Positions 9,038 through 18,988 of a DNA stretch of 64,000 nucleotides are shown in pieces. The DNA is from Vibrio penaeicida (GTDB taxonomy: Bacteria; Pseudomonadota; Gammaproteobacteria; Enterobacterales; Vibrionaceae), in contig NZ_AP025144.1 of assembly GCF_019977755.1 (NCBI RefSeq), forward strand, positions 1,550,001 to 1,614,000. The letters are read 5' to 3'. The notes below the pieces were generated by a model. That model saw nothing but the letters and a program-made list of their open reading frames with translations, did not search any database and was not told where the DNA came from. The stretch's first letter is position 1. Each line of letters opens with the position of its first letter. A program made the position numbers and the translations under genes.

Positions 9038-10558
9038 ATGACTGTCATTCGTAAGCAAGATGTTATCAGCAGTGTGGCTGATGCACTTCAATACATTTCT
9101 TATTATCACCCTATGGACTTTGTCCAAGCCCTAGATGAAGCCTACCAACGTGAAGAAAGCCAAGCAGCAAAAGATGCTATCGCTCAGATTCTGATCAACT
9201 CGCGCATGTCAGCCGAAGGTCACCGTCCTATTTGTCAGGATACGGGCATCGTGACGTGTTTTGTGAATATCGGAATGGGAGTGCAATGGGACTCTTCAGA
9301 TCTAACCGTTCAACAAATGGTAGATGAAGGTGTACGCCAAGCTTACACTAACCCAGATAACCCTCTGCGTGCATCGGTTCTGATGGATCCTGCAGGCAAA
9401 CGAATCAACACCAAAGACAATACCCCAGCCGTTGTTCATATCAATATGGTACCGGGTGACAAAGTCGAAATCCAAATCGCAGCGAAGGGCGGCGGTAGTG
9501 AGAACAAAACCAAAATGGTAATGCTAAACCCATCTGACGATATCGCCGAATGGGTTGAGAAGACGCTGCCAACCATGGGCGCGGGCTGGTGTCCACCGGG
9601 TATGTTGGGCATAGGCATAGGCGGTACGGCTGAAAAAGCCGCAGTATTAGCGAAAGAATCGCTCATGGAACACATAGATATTCATGAGCTAATTGAACGT
9701 GGTCCAGAAAATGCGGAAGAAGAGTTACGTTTAGACATCTTCAACCGTGTGAACCGACTTGGTATTGGTGCGCAAGGGTTAGGTGGATTGACTACAGTCG
9801 TCGATGTGAAAATCAAAACAGCGCCTACGCACGCTGCATCGAAACCAGTTTGTCTAATTCCCAACTGTGCCGCAACTCGACATGTTCACTTCACGTTGGA
9901 TGGTACCGGTCCTGCTGAATTAACACCGCCTAAGTTAGAAGATTGGCCAGATATTACGTGGGAAGCGGGTGAAAATACACGTCGTGTTAATTTAGACACC
10001 GTTACTAAAGAAGATGTACAAAACTGGAAGACAGGCGAAACGGTACTGCTTTCAGGTAAGATCTTAACAGGTCGCGACGCAGCCCATAAACGCCTGCAAG
10101 GTATGCTTCAAAGTGGAGAAGGCTTACCAGAAGGGGTGGACCTGAAAGGTAAATTTATTTACTACGTTGGTCCTGTCGATGCGGTCGGTGATGAAGTTGT
10201 AGGGCCGGCAGGTCCAACGACCTCGACGCGAATGGACAAATTCACGGACATGATGCTTGAAGAAACAGGCATCATGGGAATGATTGGTAAAGCGGAGCGT
10301 GGTCCTGCGACGGTAGAATCAATCAAAAATCACAAAGCGGTTTATCTAATGGCAGTTGGTGGCGCTGCTTATTTAGTGGCGAAAGCAATTAAGAAGGCGC
10401 GCGTTGTGGCATTTGAAGACTTAGGCATGGAAGCAATTTACGAATTTGAAGTTGAAGATATGCCGGTAACCGTCGCTGTTGATTCAACAGGTGCAAATGC
10501 GCATCAGATTGGCCCAGATACTTGGAAAGTAAAAATTGCCGAAGCCAACAAGGTTTAA
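9038..10558 (+). CDS. fumA: Class I (iron-sulfur) fumarate hydratase
   Basis: Interconverts fumarate and malate in the TCA cycle using an oxygen-labile 4Fe-4S cluster. The 506-residue chain has the large N-terminal domain with cluster cysteines at Cys66 (RPICQDTG), near 187 (GAGWCPPGM) and near 280 (IPNCAATRH), spaced as in E. coli FumA/FumB, and a C-terminal beta domain with the conserved GPVDAVGDEVVGPAGPTT stretch. A GAGG ribosome site at 9028-9031 decides the start at 9038. A strong terminator follows. Confidence 0.93.
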   Translation: MTVIRKQDVISSVADALQYISYYHPMDFVQALDEAYQREESQAAKDAIAQILINSRMSAEGHRPICQDTGIVTCFVNIGMGVQWDSSDLTVQQMVDEGVRQAYTNPDNPLRASVLMDPAGKRINTKDNTPAVVHINMVPGDKVEIQIAAKGGGSENKTKMVMLNPSDDIAEWVEKTLPTMGAGWCPPGMLGIGIGGTAEKAAVLAKESLMEHIDIHELIERGPENAEEELRLDIFNRVNRLGIGAQGLGGLTTVVDVKIKTAPTHAASKPVCLIPNCAATRHVHFTLDGTGPAELTPPKLEDWPDITWEAGENTRRVNLDTVTKEDVQNWKTGETVLLSGKILTGRDAAHKRLQGMLQSGEGLPEGVDLKGKFIYYVGPVDAVGDEVVGPAGPTTSTRMDKFTDMMLEETGIMGMIGKAERGPATVESIKNHKAVYLMAVGGAAYLVAKAIKKARVVAFEDLGMEAIYEFEVEDMPVTVAVDSTGANAHQIGPDTWKVKIAEANKV

Positions 10559-10624
10559 TGGGCTGGCATAGAGAATAGTTAGGTTTGAGTATAAGCCAAA
10601 TCTCACTTTTCAAATATTGATTAT

Positions 10625-10651
10625 AAAAACGCAGCTTAGGCTGCGTTTTTT
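10625..10651 (+). terminator. Terminator after fumA
   Basis: An 11-bp stem (10625-10635 with 10640-10650) and 4-base loop end in a T run; the A run on the other side would also let it work leftward. Confidence 0.85.
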
Positions 10652-10725
10652 ATGGTTTTTCATTTGGTAAGGGTTAGTATCGGTTTATACCTATCTCAGA
10701 AAGGCAAAAACTAAAAGGAGAAATG

Positions 10726-10911
10726 ATGCCTCGCTTTGTTAAATTTCTACAAATTCTGATTGCTGTTATCGTCGGAGCGATCGTCGGTTACGACATGATC
10801 CTTCGTGGTATCGCCATTTTTCAGGAAACCTACGTAATCACCACAGTTGTTCTGACTTTACTACTGGAACTGGCGTTATTCGTTATCTACAAATTGATTG
10901 AAGACGATTAA
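10726..10911 (+). CDS. Small two-helix membrane protein
   Basis: A 61-residue protein made almost entirely of two hydrophobic helices (about 6-27 and 36-55) with a short polar turn and an acidic end. Two ATG codons lie in tandem at 10723 and 10726; AAGGAG at 10715-10720 is two bases from the first and five from the second, so the second is the better start. It lies just before ycjX, 69 bp away, in the position where envelope-stress genes of the psp/ycj group often sit, but I do not recognise a named family. Confidence 0.6.
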   Translation: MPRFVKFLQILIAVIVGAIVGYDMILRGIAIFQETYVITTVVLTLLLELALFVIYKLIEDD

Positions 10912-10980
10912 GAAACAGTTCATCTGGTATTAATCCAATTTTTTGCATACTCTGGCTGCGGTTAGTACTGGAGTATGTGA

Positions 10981-12360
10981 ATGAAACGAATCACCCAAGA
11001 AGTCAATGATTTAGTCCATCGCGGAATGGACAGGCATGTAAAACTGGCGGTTACTGGTCTTTCGAGAGCAGGAAAAACAGCTTTTATCACTTCGTTGGTC
11101 AATCAACTGCTTCATTCGTCTACCCACGACAATCTTCCCTTATTGGCGGTTTCGCAAGAACATCGACTTGTTGGTGCCAAGCGCGTACCTCAATCGAATC
11201 TCATGGTGCCTCGTTTTGGCTATGAAGATGCCATAGGCTCGCTTCAATCCCTTCCTCCAGAATGGCCCAAACCGACACGAGACGTCAGTGAAATTCGCTT
11301 AGCCATCAAATATCGCCCCCATTCAGGTGTGATGAAATACTTTTCAAGCACGGCAACGTTGTATTTGGATATTGTTGATTATCCAGGTGAATGGTTATTG
11401 GATTTACCGCTTCTTGAAATGAGTTTTGAAGAGTGGAGTCAGTCGCAGTTTGAATCGATGAAAAACGCTCGGAAAGCACTCGCGCAAGAATGGCTTAGCG
11501 CGATGGAAAGGTTTGAACCTAATGCCGACACCAATGAAAAAGAATTGGCTGAACTGAGTGCTAGCTATACCTCGTTTTTGCACCGATGCAAAGATGAAGG
11601 ATTCCATTGGGTACAACCCGGACGCTTTGTGTTACCTGGAGAATTGGCGGGCGCACCCGTATTACAATTTTTCCCTCTGCAAGATTTTTCCAACGTTGAT
11701 GACACCTTGAAAGGCAGCCAATATTCCATGCTAAAGCAGCGTTATCAGGAATATCAGCAAAAAGTGGTGAAAGCGTTCTATAAAGAGCACTTTTCAACAT
11801 TTGATAGGCAAATTGTACTAGTGGATTGTTTACAACCCTTAAATGCTGGAAGAGAGTCTTTTAATGATATGAAAGGGGCGATTGAGCAGCTTCTTCGATC
11901 ATTCAAATATGGCAGGAATAATCTTCTAAGACGCCTTTTCTCGACCAAAATAGACAAAGTACTCTTTGCCGCAACAAAGTCTGATCACGTTACTCCCGAT
12001 CAGCATGCCAATTTAGCTTCATTGCTAAAACAAATGGTACACCCTGCATGGCAACACGCCGCATTCGAAAATATAGATATGAGTTGCATGACATTAGCAT
12101 CGATACAAGCTACGCAAGCGGGGTTTGTTGGTACTGGTGACGACAACTGCCCTGCAATACAAGGCACGCTCCTTTCAGGTGAAGCGATGACGCTTTATCC
12201 CGGTGAAGTGCCACGTGCTTTACCCGATGAGCGCTACTGGGCAACGCATACTTTTGATTTTCAAAGCTTCAGACCTTCGCAGGTAGGGGAGGGCGAACCA
12301 TTGAATCACGTTCGGATGGATAAAGCGTTGCAATACTTGATAGGGGACAAACTAGCATGA
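10981..12360 (+). CDS. ycjX: YcjX-family GTPase/ATPase
   Basis: A 459-residue P-loop protein of the DUF463/YcjX family. The Walker A motif GLSRAGKT is at 26-33 and a DYPGEW segment near 133 acts as the DxxG-type switch motif. The family is linked to phage-shock and envelope stress in enterobacteria, with unknown molecular task. It overlaps the next gene by four bases (ATGA), so ycjX and ycjF are translationally coupled, and tyrR follows, the same order as in E. coli. Confidence 0.9.
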   Translation: MKRITQEVNDLVHRGMDRHVKLAVTGLSRAGKTAFITSLVNQLLHSSTHDNLPLLAVSQEHRLVGAKRVPQSNLMVPRFGYEDAIGSLQSLPPEWPKPTRDVSEIRLAIKYRPHSGVMKYFSSTATLYLDIVDYPGEWLLDLPLLEMSFEEWSQSQFESMKNARKALAQEWLSAMERFEPNADTNEKELAELSASYTSFLHRCKDEGFHWVQPGRFVLPGELAGAPVLQFFPLQDFSNVDDTLKGSQYSMLKQRYQEYQQKVVKAFYKEHFSTFDRQIVLVDCLQPLNAGRESFNDMKGAIEQLLRSFKYGRNNLLRRLFSTKIDKVLFAATKSDHVTPDQHANLASLLKQMVHPAWQHAAFENIDMSCMTLASIQATQAGFVGTGDDNCPAIQGTLLSGEAMTLYPGEVPRALPDERYWATHTFDFQSFRPSQVGEGEPLNHVRMDKALQYLIGDKLA

Positions 12361-13379
12361 GTGAATTCAAATCCAAACGCGTTTTTAACGAATCTTTAGA
12401 CGGTGAAAATGAGCAAGTAGATAGGGAGCTCAATGCGCACCTTCAGTTTGATGAAAAGTCCAAATTTGTGCCTGCTGAAGTGACGGTTGAATCAGAGAAC
12501 GACGAGAATTTAGAATCCGTTATTAAGACCTCGACTAAAGGGCGTTGGGGAGTCGCAGGAATACTCACAGGCTTTACAGGGCTGGTTGCTTGGCAAACGG
12601 TCGATACCTTTTTAACGGCTTTTCAATCAGGAGACTGGTTGGCGTTTGGTTGGTCGGCCTTTGTTGCTGGGCTCGCTTCTATAGGCATTGGTGTTATTGG
12701 CAAAGAGCTTTGGAAGCTGAAAAAGCTTCGCCACCAGTTCTCTACTCAAGATAATGCACAGGCTATTTACGAAGCCGACCAAATTGGTAAAGCGAAACCA
12801 TTTTGTACTTCTATCGCTAAGCAAGCCGGAATAGATGAACTTTCACCTTCGTATGATCGTTGGGTAAACGCGATTAACGCCAACCATAGTGACCAAGAAG
12901 TTCTGCAAATGTACGACAGTATTGTGCTTAAGGAACTGGATAAGAAAGGAAAAGATCTTATCACTCGTTCTGCAAGCGAATCGGCATTGCTTGTTGCGGT
13001 GAGCCCGTTAGCCACCGCAGATATGCTTTTGGTCGCTTGGCGAAACTTTAAGTTAATCGATGACCTCGCAAAGTTGTACGGTGTCGAGCTAGGGTATTGG
13101 TCGCGCATCAAATTACTAAAACTCGTTTTGGTAAACATGGCCGCCGCAGGGGCAACGGAGCTGGTTGCCGACGCGAGTATGGATCTTCTTTCTATGGATT
13201 TAGCAGGGAAGGTATCTACCCGTGCGGCCCAAGGTATTGGGGTCGGTTTACTGACTGCTAGGCTCGGTATTCGAGCTATGTCTTTACTGCGCCCAGTGCG
13301 CTGGCAAGCGAGCGACAAGATCAAGCTCGGAGAAGTGAGAAAAGGCATTGTTTCGCGTATTTCCAAATTGGCTTCTTAA
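12357..13379 (+). CDS. ycjF: YcjF-family inner-membrane protein (UPF0283)
   Basis: A 340-residue membrane protein whose N-terminal ~60 residues are acidic and disordered, followed by two adjacent membrane helices (about 63-82 and 95-117) and a soluble C-terminal domain of the TIGR01620/DUF697 type. Function unknown, always next to YcjX. Translation is coupled to ycjX through an ATGA overlap. Confidence 0.88.
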   Translation: MSEFKSKRVFNESLDGENEQVDRELNAHLQFDEKSKFVPAEVTVESENDENLESVIKTSTKGRWGVAGILTGFTGLVAWQTVDTFLTAFQSGDWLAFGWSAFVAGLASIGIGVIGKELWKLKKLRHQFSTQDNAQAIYEADQIGKAKPFCTSIAKQAGIDELSPSYDRWVNAINANHSDQEVLQMYDSIVLKELDKKGKDLITRSASESALLVAVSPLATADMLLVAWRNFKLIDDLAKLYGVELGYWSRIKLLKLVLVNMAAAGATELVADASMDLLSMDLAGKVSTRAAQGIGVGLLTARLGIRAMSLLRPVRWQASDKIKLGEVRKGIVSRISKLAS

Positions 13380-13525
13380 GGAAGTTCCACTGGGTTTTGT
13401 CGATCTTTCGAAATGATTGTCGCGTTTTTTGTATATAGAACCAGCAAACAGCACCGCTAATTCCTTAAGAACTCTCAATTTTGGGGAGTCCTCTTGACTG
13501 TCTTTCGTGCTTGTCCCAGACTTGG

Positions 13526-13543
13526 TGTCAACTTTTCCTGACA
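13526..13543. promoter_or_regulatory. Candidate TyrR box in the tyrR leader
   Basis: TGTCAA-N6-CTGACA fits the TyrR operator form TGT-N12-ACA with its invariant G and C at positions 2 and 17. It lies 17 bp before the GTG taken as the tyrR start, and TyrR is known to repress its own gene in E. coli. The match in the arms is imperfect (consensus TGTAAA/TTTACA), so this is moderate evidence. Confidence 0.4.
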
Positions 13544-13560
13544 CCTTGATGGACTCCAGA

Positions 13561-15102
13561 GTGCGTTTAGAAGTTTTATGTGAAGATCGATTAGGTCTGA
13601 CCCGTGAGTTGCTGGGTATCCTCGCGACCAAAGAAATCGACCTCAGAGGGATTGAGATCGATCGTCGTGGCATCATCTACCTCAATTGCCCTGAAATCGA
13701 ATTTGATGATTTCCGTGATCTCATGGCACAAATCCGTTTAATTAGCGGCGTAACAGATGTGCGAAAAATCCAATTTATGCCAAGTGAAAGGCAAAGCACG
13801 GAACTCATGGCGTTGTTGGCTAATTTGCCCGATCCTGTTCTATCAGTGAGCTTAAAAGGCACCATAGACGTCGCAAACCACTCAGCCCATGACCTGTTTT
13901 TTCATCAAGGTGCAGAACTCATCGATGAACCGATAGGTCATTACATACCGCAATTCAACTTTGCACGCTGGCTAGAAGAGAGCAGTGCACGCTTTCGCGA
14001 CTCGGTTGTCATCAATGGTCTAGATTACACTCTAGAAGTGATGCCGGTGTACATTACTGGCGAATCTAACGATACGGTTTTAGCCAGTGCGGTAGTCACG
14101 TTGAAAAACCAACAACCAAATGTGCAAAACGATCCTTTCTTGTCGGAAAACAATAACCTAGGCTTTGAACATTTTGTGGGCAGCTCAAACCGACATAAAA
14201 GCTTGATGGCACAAGCCAAAAAACTTGCCACTATGAGCCAACCATTACTTATTGAAGGTGAAACAGGTACTGGCAAAGAGATGCTGGCACGAGCATGTCA
14301 TAACCGCTCAGAAAGAGCGAGTCACCCATTTCTTGTTTTAAGCTGTGCTTCAATGCCAGATGATGTAGCCGAAACGGAACTGTTTGGTCACGCTCCTGGT
14401 ACGTTTAACAATCAAGTAGGGCACGTAGGCATATTTGAACAAGCCAATGGCGGAACGGTTTTTCTCGATGAAATTGGAGAAATGAGCGCGCACCTACAAA
14501 TTAAGCTTTTACGCTTTTTGCAAGATGGAACGTTTCGTCGTGTTGGTGAAGAAAAAGAAGTGCATGTTGATGTTCGAGTGATTGCTGCTACCAAGCAAAT
14601 GCTCGTTGAATTAACGGAAACAGGCGTTTTCCGTGAAGATTTGTATTATCGTCTTAACGTTTTAAGTTTGCATATCCCAGCCTTAAGAGAACGCAATGCG
14701 GATGTTGCCACCTTGTTGGATCTCTTTGTATCTAAATACGCCCATCAATTAGGGATTAACAAACCAGCCATTAGTGAAAGTGCACTCGATGAGCTCAGCC
14801 AGTATCCATGGCCGGGTAATATTCGTCAGCTCGACAATATGGTTCTAAGAGCGATGACTCGATTATCCGGCGATACACTTCAAATTGATGATTTTGAACT
14901 TCCTTCAATTGAGCAATCTAATGCGTTTGTCGGCATTAATATGGATGGATCGCTCGACGAGATCATGAAGTCCTATGAGTCTCAAATTCTTCAAAACTTA
15001 TACCAATCGTTCCCTTCCAGTCGCAAGCTGGCCAAACGCTTGAACGTGTCACACACATCCATTGCTAACAAATTACGCGATTACGGAATTAGGAAGCCTT
15101 AG
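13561..15102 (+). CDS. tyrR: Aromatic amino-acid regulator TyrR
   Basis: Controls aromatic amino-acid synthesis and transport genes in response to Tyr, Phe and Trp. Beginning at the GTG at 13561 it is 513 residues, exactly the E. coli length, and starts VRLEVLCEDRLGL as E. coli TyrR starts MRLEVFCEDRLGL; an in-frame ATG at 13549 is the alternative. Domains: ACT (1-75), PAS (about 80-190), AAA+ (about 205-430) with Walker A GETGTGKE, and a C-terminal helix-turn-helix SSRKLAKRLNVSHTSIANKL. The GAFTGA loop that contacts sigma-54 is replaced by PGTFNNQ, as expected for TyrR, which works with sigma-70. Confidence 0.92.
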   Translation: MRLEVLCEDRLGLTRELLGILATKEIDLRGIEIDRRGIIYLNCPEIEFDDFRDLMAQIRLISGVTDVRKIQFMPSERQSTELMALLANLPDPVLSVSLKGTIDVANHSAHDLFFHQGAELIDEPIGHYIPQFNFARWLEESSARFRDSVVINGLDYTLEVMPVYITGESNDTVLASAVVTLKNQQPNVQNDPFLSENNNLGFEHFVGSSNRHKSLMAQAKKLATMSQPLLIEGETGTGKEMLARACHNRSERASHPFLVLSCASMPDDVAETELFGHAPGTFNNQVGHVGIFEQANGGTVFLDEIGEMSAHLQIKLLRFLQDGTFRRVGEEKEVHVDVRVIAATKQMLVELTETGVFREDLYYRLNVLSLHIPALRERNADVATLLDLFVSKYAHQLGINKPAISESALDELSQYPWPGNIRQLDNMVLRAMTRLSGDTLQIDDFELPSIEQSNAFVGINMDGSLDEIMKSYESQILQNLYQSFPSSRKLAKRLNVSHTSIANKLRDYGIRKP

Positions 15103-15104
15103 TC

Positions 15105-15686
15105 ATGAGTTCATCCATAATGCATGCGTCTTGCAACGGTGTGATTGTGCGTACAGCAGAACCCGGTGACGCAAAAAAAATCAGTGAATATTTCAGAAGA
15201 AATAAAGCGCATTTGAAACCGTGGGAGCCGAAGCGCGAAGAGGCATTCTTTCGTGAAGATGGGTGGGCACAGCGATTAATCAAACTCCATGAGCTTCATC
15301 GGATGGGATTGGCTTTTTACTTGCTTATCATCGACGAAGAAACGGACGAAATGATGGGGACAATTTCTTTTAGCAATATATCTCGTCACCCTTTTCATGC
15401 ATGTAATGTTGGTTACTCTGTTGCAGAATATCATCAAGGAAAAGGCGTGATGAAAACCGCGCTCAAAATATCCTGCGATTGGCTATTTGAAAATCAAAAT
15501 TTGCATCGTATTATGGCCGCTTATATCCCGACTAACCAGCGTAGTGAAGGGGTTTTGAAGCACCTAGGTTTTCAACTTGAAGGGACGGCAAAAGATTACT
15601 TGCTTATTGATGGTAAGTGGCGAGACCACAACCTAACTTCATTGATTAACCCTAACTGGCGCGAAAAGCCAGATTACTCTAATTAA
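15105..15686 (+). CDS. rimJ: RimJ-type ribosomal-protein N-acetyltransferase
   Basis: Predicted to acetylate the N-terminal residue of a ribosomal protein (S5 in E. coli). The 193-residue GNAT protein has the acetyl-CoA loop YHQGKGVMKTALK and the RimJ/RimI segment IPTNQRSEGVLKHLGFQ. The ATG at 15105 follows AGGAAG by eight bases and begins two bases after the tyrR stop, so it may be co-transcribed with tyrR. An internal ATG at 15120 is possible. Confidence 0.82.
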   Translation: MSSSIMHASCNGVIVRTAEPGDAKKISEYFRRNKAHLKPWEPKREEAFFREDGWAQRLIKLHELHRMGLAFYLLIIDEETDEMMGTISFSNISRHPFHACNVGYSVAEYHQGKGVMKTALKISCDWLFENQNLHRIMAAYIPTNQRSEGVLKHLGFQLEGTAKDYLLIDGKWRDHNLTSLINPNWREKPDYSN

Positions 15687-15698
15687 TAAAGGAAACAC

Positions 15699-16178
15699 AT
15701 GTCCTATTTGTCCTTGGATGATTATCAACGCAAATGGATTTTTACCCATCAGTCGATGCCTGTTCCTGAAGCAGAACTGAGCCATATAAAGCCCATGACA
15801 CAAGCGCGAGCTGCGCAGCTTTGGAAAGAAAATATCAGTGCTCAAAGCCCTGATTCTGAACGTCTTAGCTCTCAAGACTGGCCAATGAAAACAAGTAATT
15901 GGTTACATGAAGTCGATTGGATGCAAGATTGGGACTCCGATATAGAAGACTTGCCCGCTGAAGTTTTGGAACACATTGATTGGCAAGACGATGTCACCGT
16001 CTATTTCTGTTATGAGAAGTACAATGTCATTGAAACGAAATGGGTATTCTTTAAGAGATATTGGAAGAACTTCCTTTTTTATGATGACGGACCGATCTTA
16101 ATTGCTCGCCGTCGTAATGAAGCACTTTGGTTTAGCGGGAATGGTAACGTAAAAGTGGGTTACCGAAATAAACCGTGA
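15699..16178 (+). CDS. DUF2947-family protein
   Basis: A 159-residue acidic, tryptophan-rich soluble protein (W-K-E, WLHEVDWMQDWD, WVFFKRYWKNF). I recognise it as the small gammaproteobacterial family DUF2947, of unknown function, usually found after rimJ in vibrios. It starts 12 bp after rimJ with an AAAGGA ribosome site and is followed by a strong terminator, so it closes this transcript. Confidence 0.7.
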   Translation: MSYLSLDDYQRKWIFTHQSMPVPEAELSHIKPMTQARAAQLWKENISAQSPDSERLSSQDWPMKTSNWLHEVDWMQDWDSDIEDLPAEVLEHIDWQDDVTVYFCYEKYNVIETKWVFFKRYWKNFLFYDDGPILIARRRNEALWFSGNGNVKVGYRNKP

Positions 16179-16203
16179 TGAACCTTTAGAGCTTGTACTT
16201 AAG

Positions 16204-16234
16204 AAACCGCCATGCATTCATGGCGGTTTTTTTT
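16204..16234 (+). terminator. Terminator after the DUF2947 gene
   Basis: An 11-bp stem (16204-16214 with 16219-16229) with a CATT loop and eight T residues. Confidence 0.9.
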
Positions 16235-16435
16235 GCTTTGAAATTTCTCAATATGAAAGATGGTGTAAGAAATTGAGCTTTATAGTAAAAAATTCGAGAA
16301 TCATAATATATTGATAAATCGTATGTAATGTAAAAAAAAATATTTGACTTGCAAAATGGTGGATCATCTTAGAAAGAGAACTAGCATTATTTTTAGGGTT
16401 GATGTTACCCATAATAAAAATAAGGGGATTAAAAA

Positions 16436-17629
16436 ATGCTAGTTAGGAAACATTTTCTGTCCAAGTTAACGAGACTTGGCTCCATCTCTTCCGCTGTATC
16501 GTTAGGTTGTCTTCTGGTGGCATTTGGAAGTACCGCAGGCACCATAAAAGTGGGCATGTCTACAGCGTTGGAAGGTCCTGCAAGTGGCTTAGGTACCAAT
16601 GTGAAAGCGGGTGTCGAAAGCTATTTTAAGATGGTTAATGATGCGGGTGGTGTTAACGGCAACAAACTGGAGTTAATCGCGATTAATGACGGTTATGAAC
16701 CTGGAAAAGCAGCCAACAATACGCGAGCGTTGATAAACGATCACAACGTGGTTGCAATGATCGGCAATGTTGGTACACCAACAGCGGTGGTCACCGTACC
16801 CATCGCAAACGAATTGAAGGTACCACTCATTGGAGCCGTAACCGGTGCTGGCTTACTCCGCCAAAGCCCTCCAGACCGATATATTATTAATTACCGTGCG
16901 AGCTATGCACAAGAAACAGCCGCAATGATTGACGGCTTACTTGGTAGCGGTATCAAGCCGGAAGAAATTGCATTTTTTACTCAAAAAGATGGGTATGGCG
17001 ATGCGGGTTACAACGGCGGTGTGAGCGCACTTAAATCTCATGGTTTTACGGACATTGGCTCTATTGCCCATGGTCGTTATGAGCGAAATACCACAAACGT
17101 AGAAGAAGGGTTAATCACGGTTTTAGATGCAGAAGTTGAACCGAAAGCCATCATTATGGTTGGTGCTTATAAGCCTTGTGCAGAGTTTATCTCCTTGGCT
17201 CAAGAAGAGTTACCCGATGCTTTGTTCCTAAATGTTTCGTTTGTCGGCAGTGTGTCCTTGATGAAAGAGCTAGGAGAGAAGTCTGAAGGCGTCATTATTA
17301 CTCAAGTCGTACCGCACTACGAAGCTGATTTACCTACCGTCAATGAGTTTAGAGCGTCCCTATCTAGCTACAACAATTCAGTTCCGCCTTCATTTTTGGC
17401 TCTAGAGGGTTACCTTGCAGCAAAAATTCTTGTTGATGGAATAAAAAGTAAGTCAGGTATCTTGAATTCAGAAGACATCGTTAATGGTATCCAAAGTTTA
17501 AGTAATTTTGACTTGGGTATTGGTACCAAAAACATGTTAGATGCAACCCATCATCAGGCGAGTAACGATGTTTGGCCGACTCAAATCAAAGGTGGTCAGT
17601 TTGTCAAACTGAACTGGAGCGAACTGTAA
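16436..17629 (+). CDS. Periplasmic ligand-binding protein (LivJ-like, type 1 fold)
   Basis: A 397-residue exported protein: a signal peptide with a basic N-terminus and hydrophobic core ends at about residue 35, and the mature part begins TIKVGMSTALEGPASGLG, the typical start of branched-chain amino-acid-type binding proteins, followed by the two-lobed fold. No permease or ATPase genes are nearby; instead, the next gene is a chemoreceptor 18 bp downstream. The likely role is therefore to bind a small ligand and present it to that receptor. The receptor has been broken by an insertion, so the protein may now be orphaned. Confidence 0.8.
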   Translation: MLVRKHFLSKLTRLGSISSAVSLGCLLVAFGSTAGTIKVGMSTALEGPASGLGTNVKAGVESYFKMVNDAGGVNGNKLELIAINDGYEPGKAANNTRALINDHNVVAMIGNVGTPTAVVTVPIANELKVPLIGAVTGAGLLRQSPPDRYIINYRASYAQETAAMIDGLLGSGIKPEEIAFFTQKDGYGDAGYNGGVSALKSHGFTDIGSIAHGRYERNTTNVEEGLITVLDAEVEPKAIIMVGAYKPCAEFISLAQEELPDALFLNVSFVGSVSLMKELGEKSEGVIITQVVPHYEADLPTVNEFRASLSSYNNSVPPSFLALEGYLAAKILVDGIKSKSGILNSEDIVNGIQSLSNFDLGIGTKNMLDATHHQASNDVWPTQIKGGQFVKLNWSEL

Positions 17630-17832
17630 GTGTAAGTGAGGTGGTTTATGTCTTCGAGTAAAGCGAATGCAAAGTTATCAATCAAGCTGCTTGTCTTTTT
17701 ATTATCGGGAACCAGCTTGATTGCTATTGCTGTTTTGCTGATGATGTCCCTTTATTCAATGCAGCGAAGTGAAGTTGGGCAGCAAAAATTGGGTACGATG
17801 TCTGATCTGCTCCAGCAAGACTGGACACTTCA

Positions 17833-18686
17833 TTAAGCGACATTTTGCTGTTCAAAGTTAACTGGGCTTAGATACCCAAGAGCACTGTGCCTTCTCATCC
17901 GATTATAATCAACCTCAATGTACTCGAAGACCGTTTGGCGCATCTCATTTCTTGTCATGATCGGTTCGTATTGGATCGCCTCGACTTTCATAGAATGGAA
18001 GAAGCTCTCAACACACGCATTATCCCAACAGTTTCCTTTTCTACTCATACTTTGTTTTAGGTTATAAGCACTTATTATGTCCCTATAGTCTTTTGAGCAA
18101 TACTGGCTACCTCGATCACTATGGACAGTAACATGCTCAGGGAACCCTCGACGGAACAGAGCCATTGATAATGCATCGCAGACCAGAGTTGCCGTCATCC
18201 TCGTATCCATTGACCAACCGATCACTTGTCGTGAGTAAAGGTCGATGATGACAGCCAGATACAACCAGCCTTCGCTCGTGGCAAGATACGTGATATCTCC
18301 CGCCCATTTTTGATTCGGAGCCGTTGCGTTAAAGTCTTGAGCTAGCAAGTTCGGCGCTACGGGCATCTTATGCTTGCTATCCGTCGTACATTTAAACTTG
18401 CGTGCCGCTTTCGGCGTTAAATCCTGACGCTTCATACTGGCGGCAATGGTTTTAACATTACGGCTATCCCCATTCTCAGCTAGCTCTTTCTGGATGCGCC
18501 TTGAGCCATCACGCCCCTTACTATTGTCAAAAGCTTTTTTGACTTTTTCATCAAGCTTTTGGCGTATTGCCTCACGCTGGATGGTACCTTGTGGCGATGC
18601 TTAATCCAGTAATAGAACCCACTTCGTGAAACTTCGAACACCTTAGCCATGCGGACCACATTGAAACACAGAAGGTGTTCTAGCAT
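17833..18686 (-). pseudogene. IS3-family transposase OrfB, frameshifted
   Basis: The catalytic DDE integrase domain is in the second fragment (17833-18435): D in WAGDITYL, D in HSDRGSQY and E in CVESFFHSMK. The first fragment (to 18686) carries the HTH_21 segment VSRSGFYYWIKHRHK. The two reading frames would join if one base were restored near 18587-18588, where the plus strand reads ggtacc; beyond it the frame reads TIQREAIRQKLDEK. In an intact copy, OrfB would be made as an OrfAB fusion by -1 frameshifting at the A-rich end of orfA. Confidence 0.8.
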
Positions 18687-18700
18687 AAATTCATAGCAAT

Positions 18701-18988
18701 CTACTTTAGATTTTTCGCGAAGTAGGTGGCGGCCTTTTTTACGATATCTAGCTCTTCAGCTTGCTCAGCCAATTGCCTTTTGAGCTTGGCGACTTCGGCA
18801 GCGAGATCTCTTTCACGCTGACTGGTACTGGTGTCTTTTTTAATTGCCTTACGCCAACCGTAGATCTGGGATTCATGCAACCCGAGCTGCCTCGCTGCCG
18901 CAGCAACTCCCACTTTCTCTGATAGCTTCAAAGCTTCTGCCTTAAATTCAGGGGAATGTTTAATTCTAGTTTTTTTGTTAGTTGTCAT
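18701..18988 (-). CDS. IS3-family OrfA
   Basis: 95 residues: an HTH domain (FKAEALKLSEKVGVAAAARQ, then LHESQIYGWRK) and a leucine-zipper coiled coil (about 55-90) that mediates multimerisation. It is intact and overlaps the orfB region, the normal IS3 arrangement. Confidence 0.85.
   Translation of the reverse strand: MTTNKKTRIKHSPEFKAEALKLSEKVGVAAAARQLGLHESQIYGWRKAIKKDTSTSQRERDLAAEVAKLKRQLAEQAEELDIVKKAATYFAKNLK

Noticed and set aside
12767..13366. 199-aa minus-strand ORF inside ycjF
   Set aside because: Antisense shadow of a well-supported gene; Ser/Arg-rich composition typical of such shadows.
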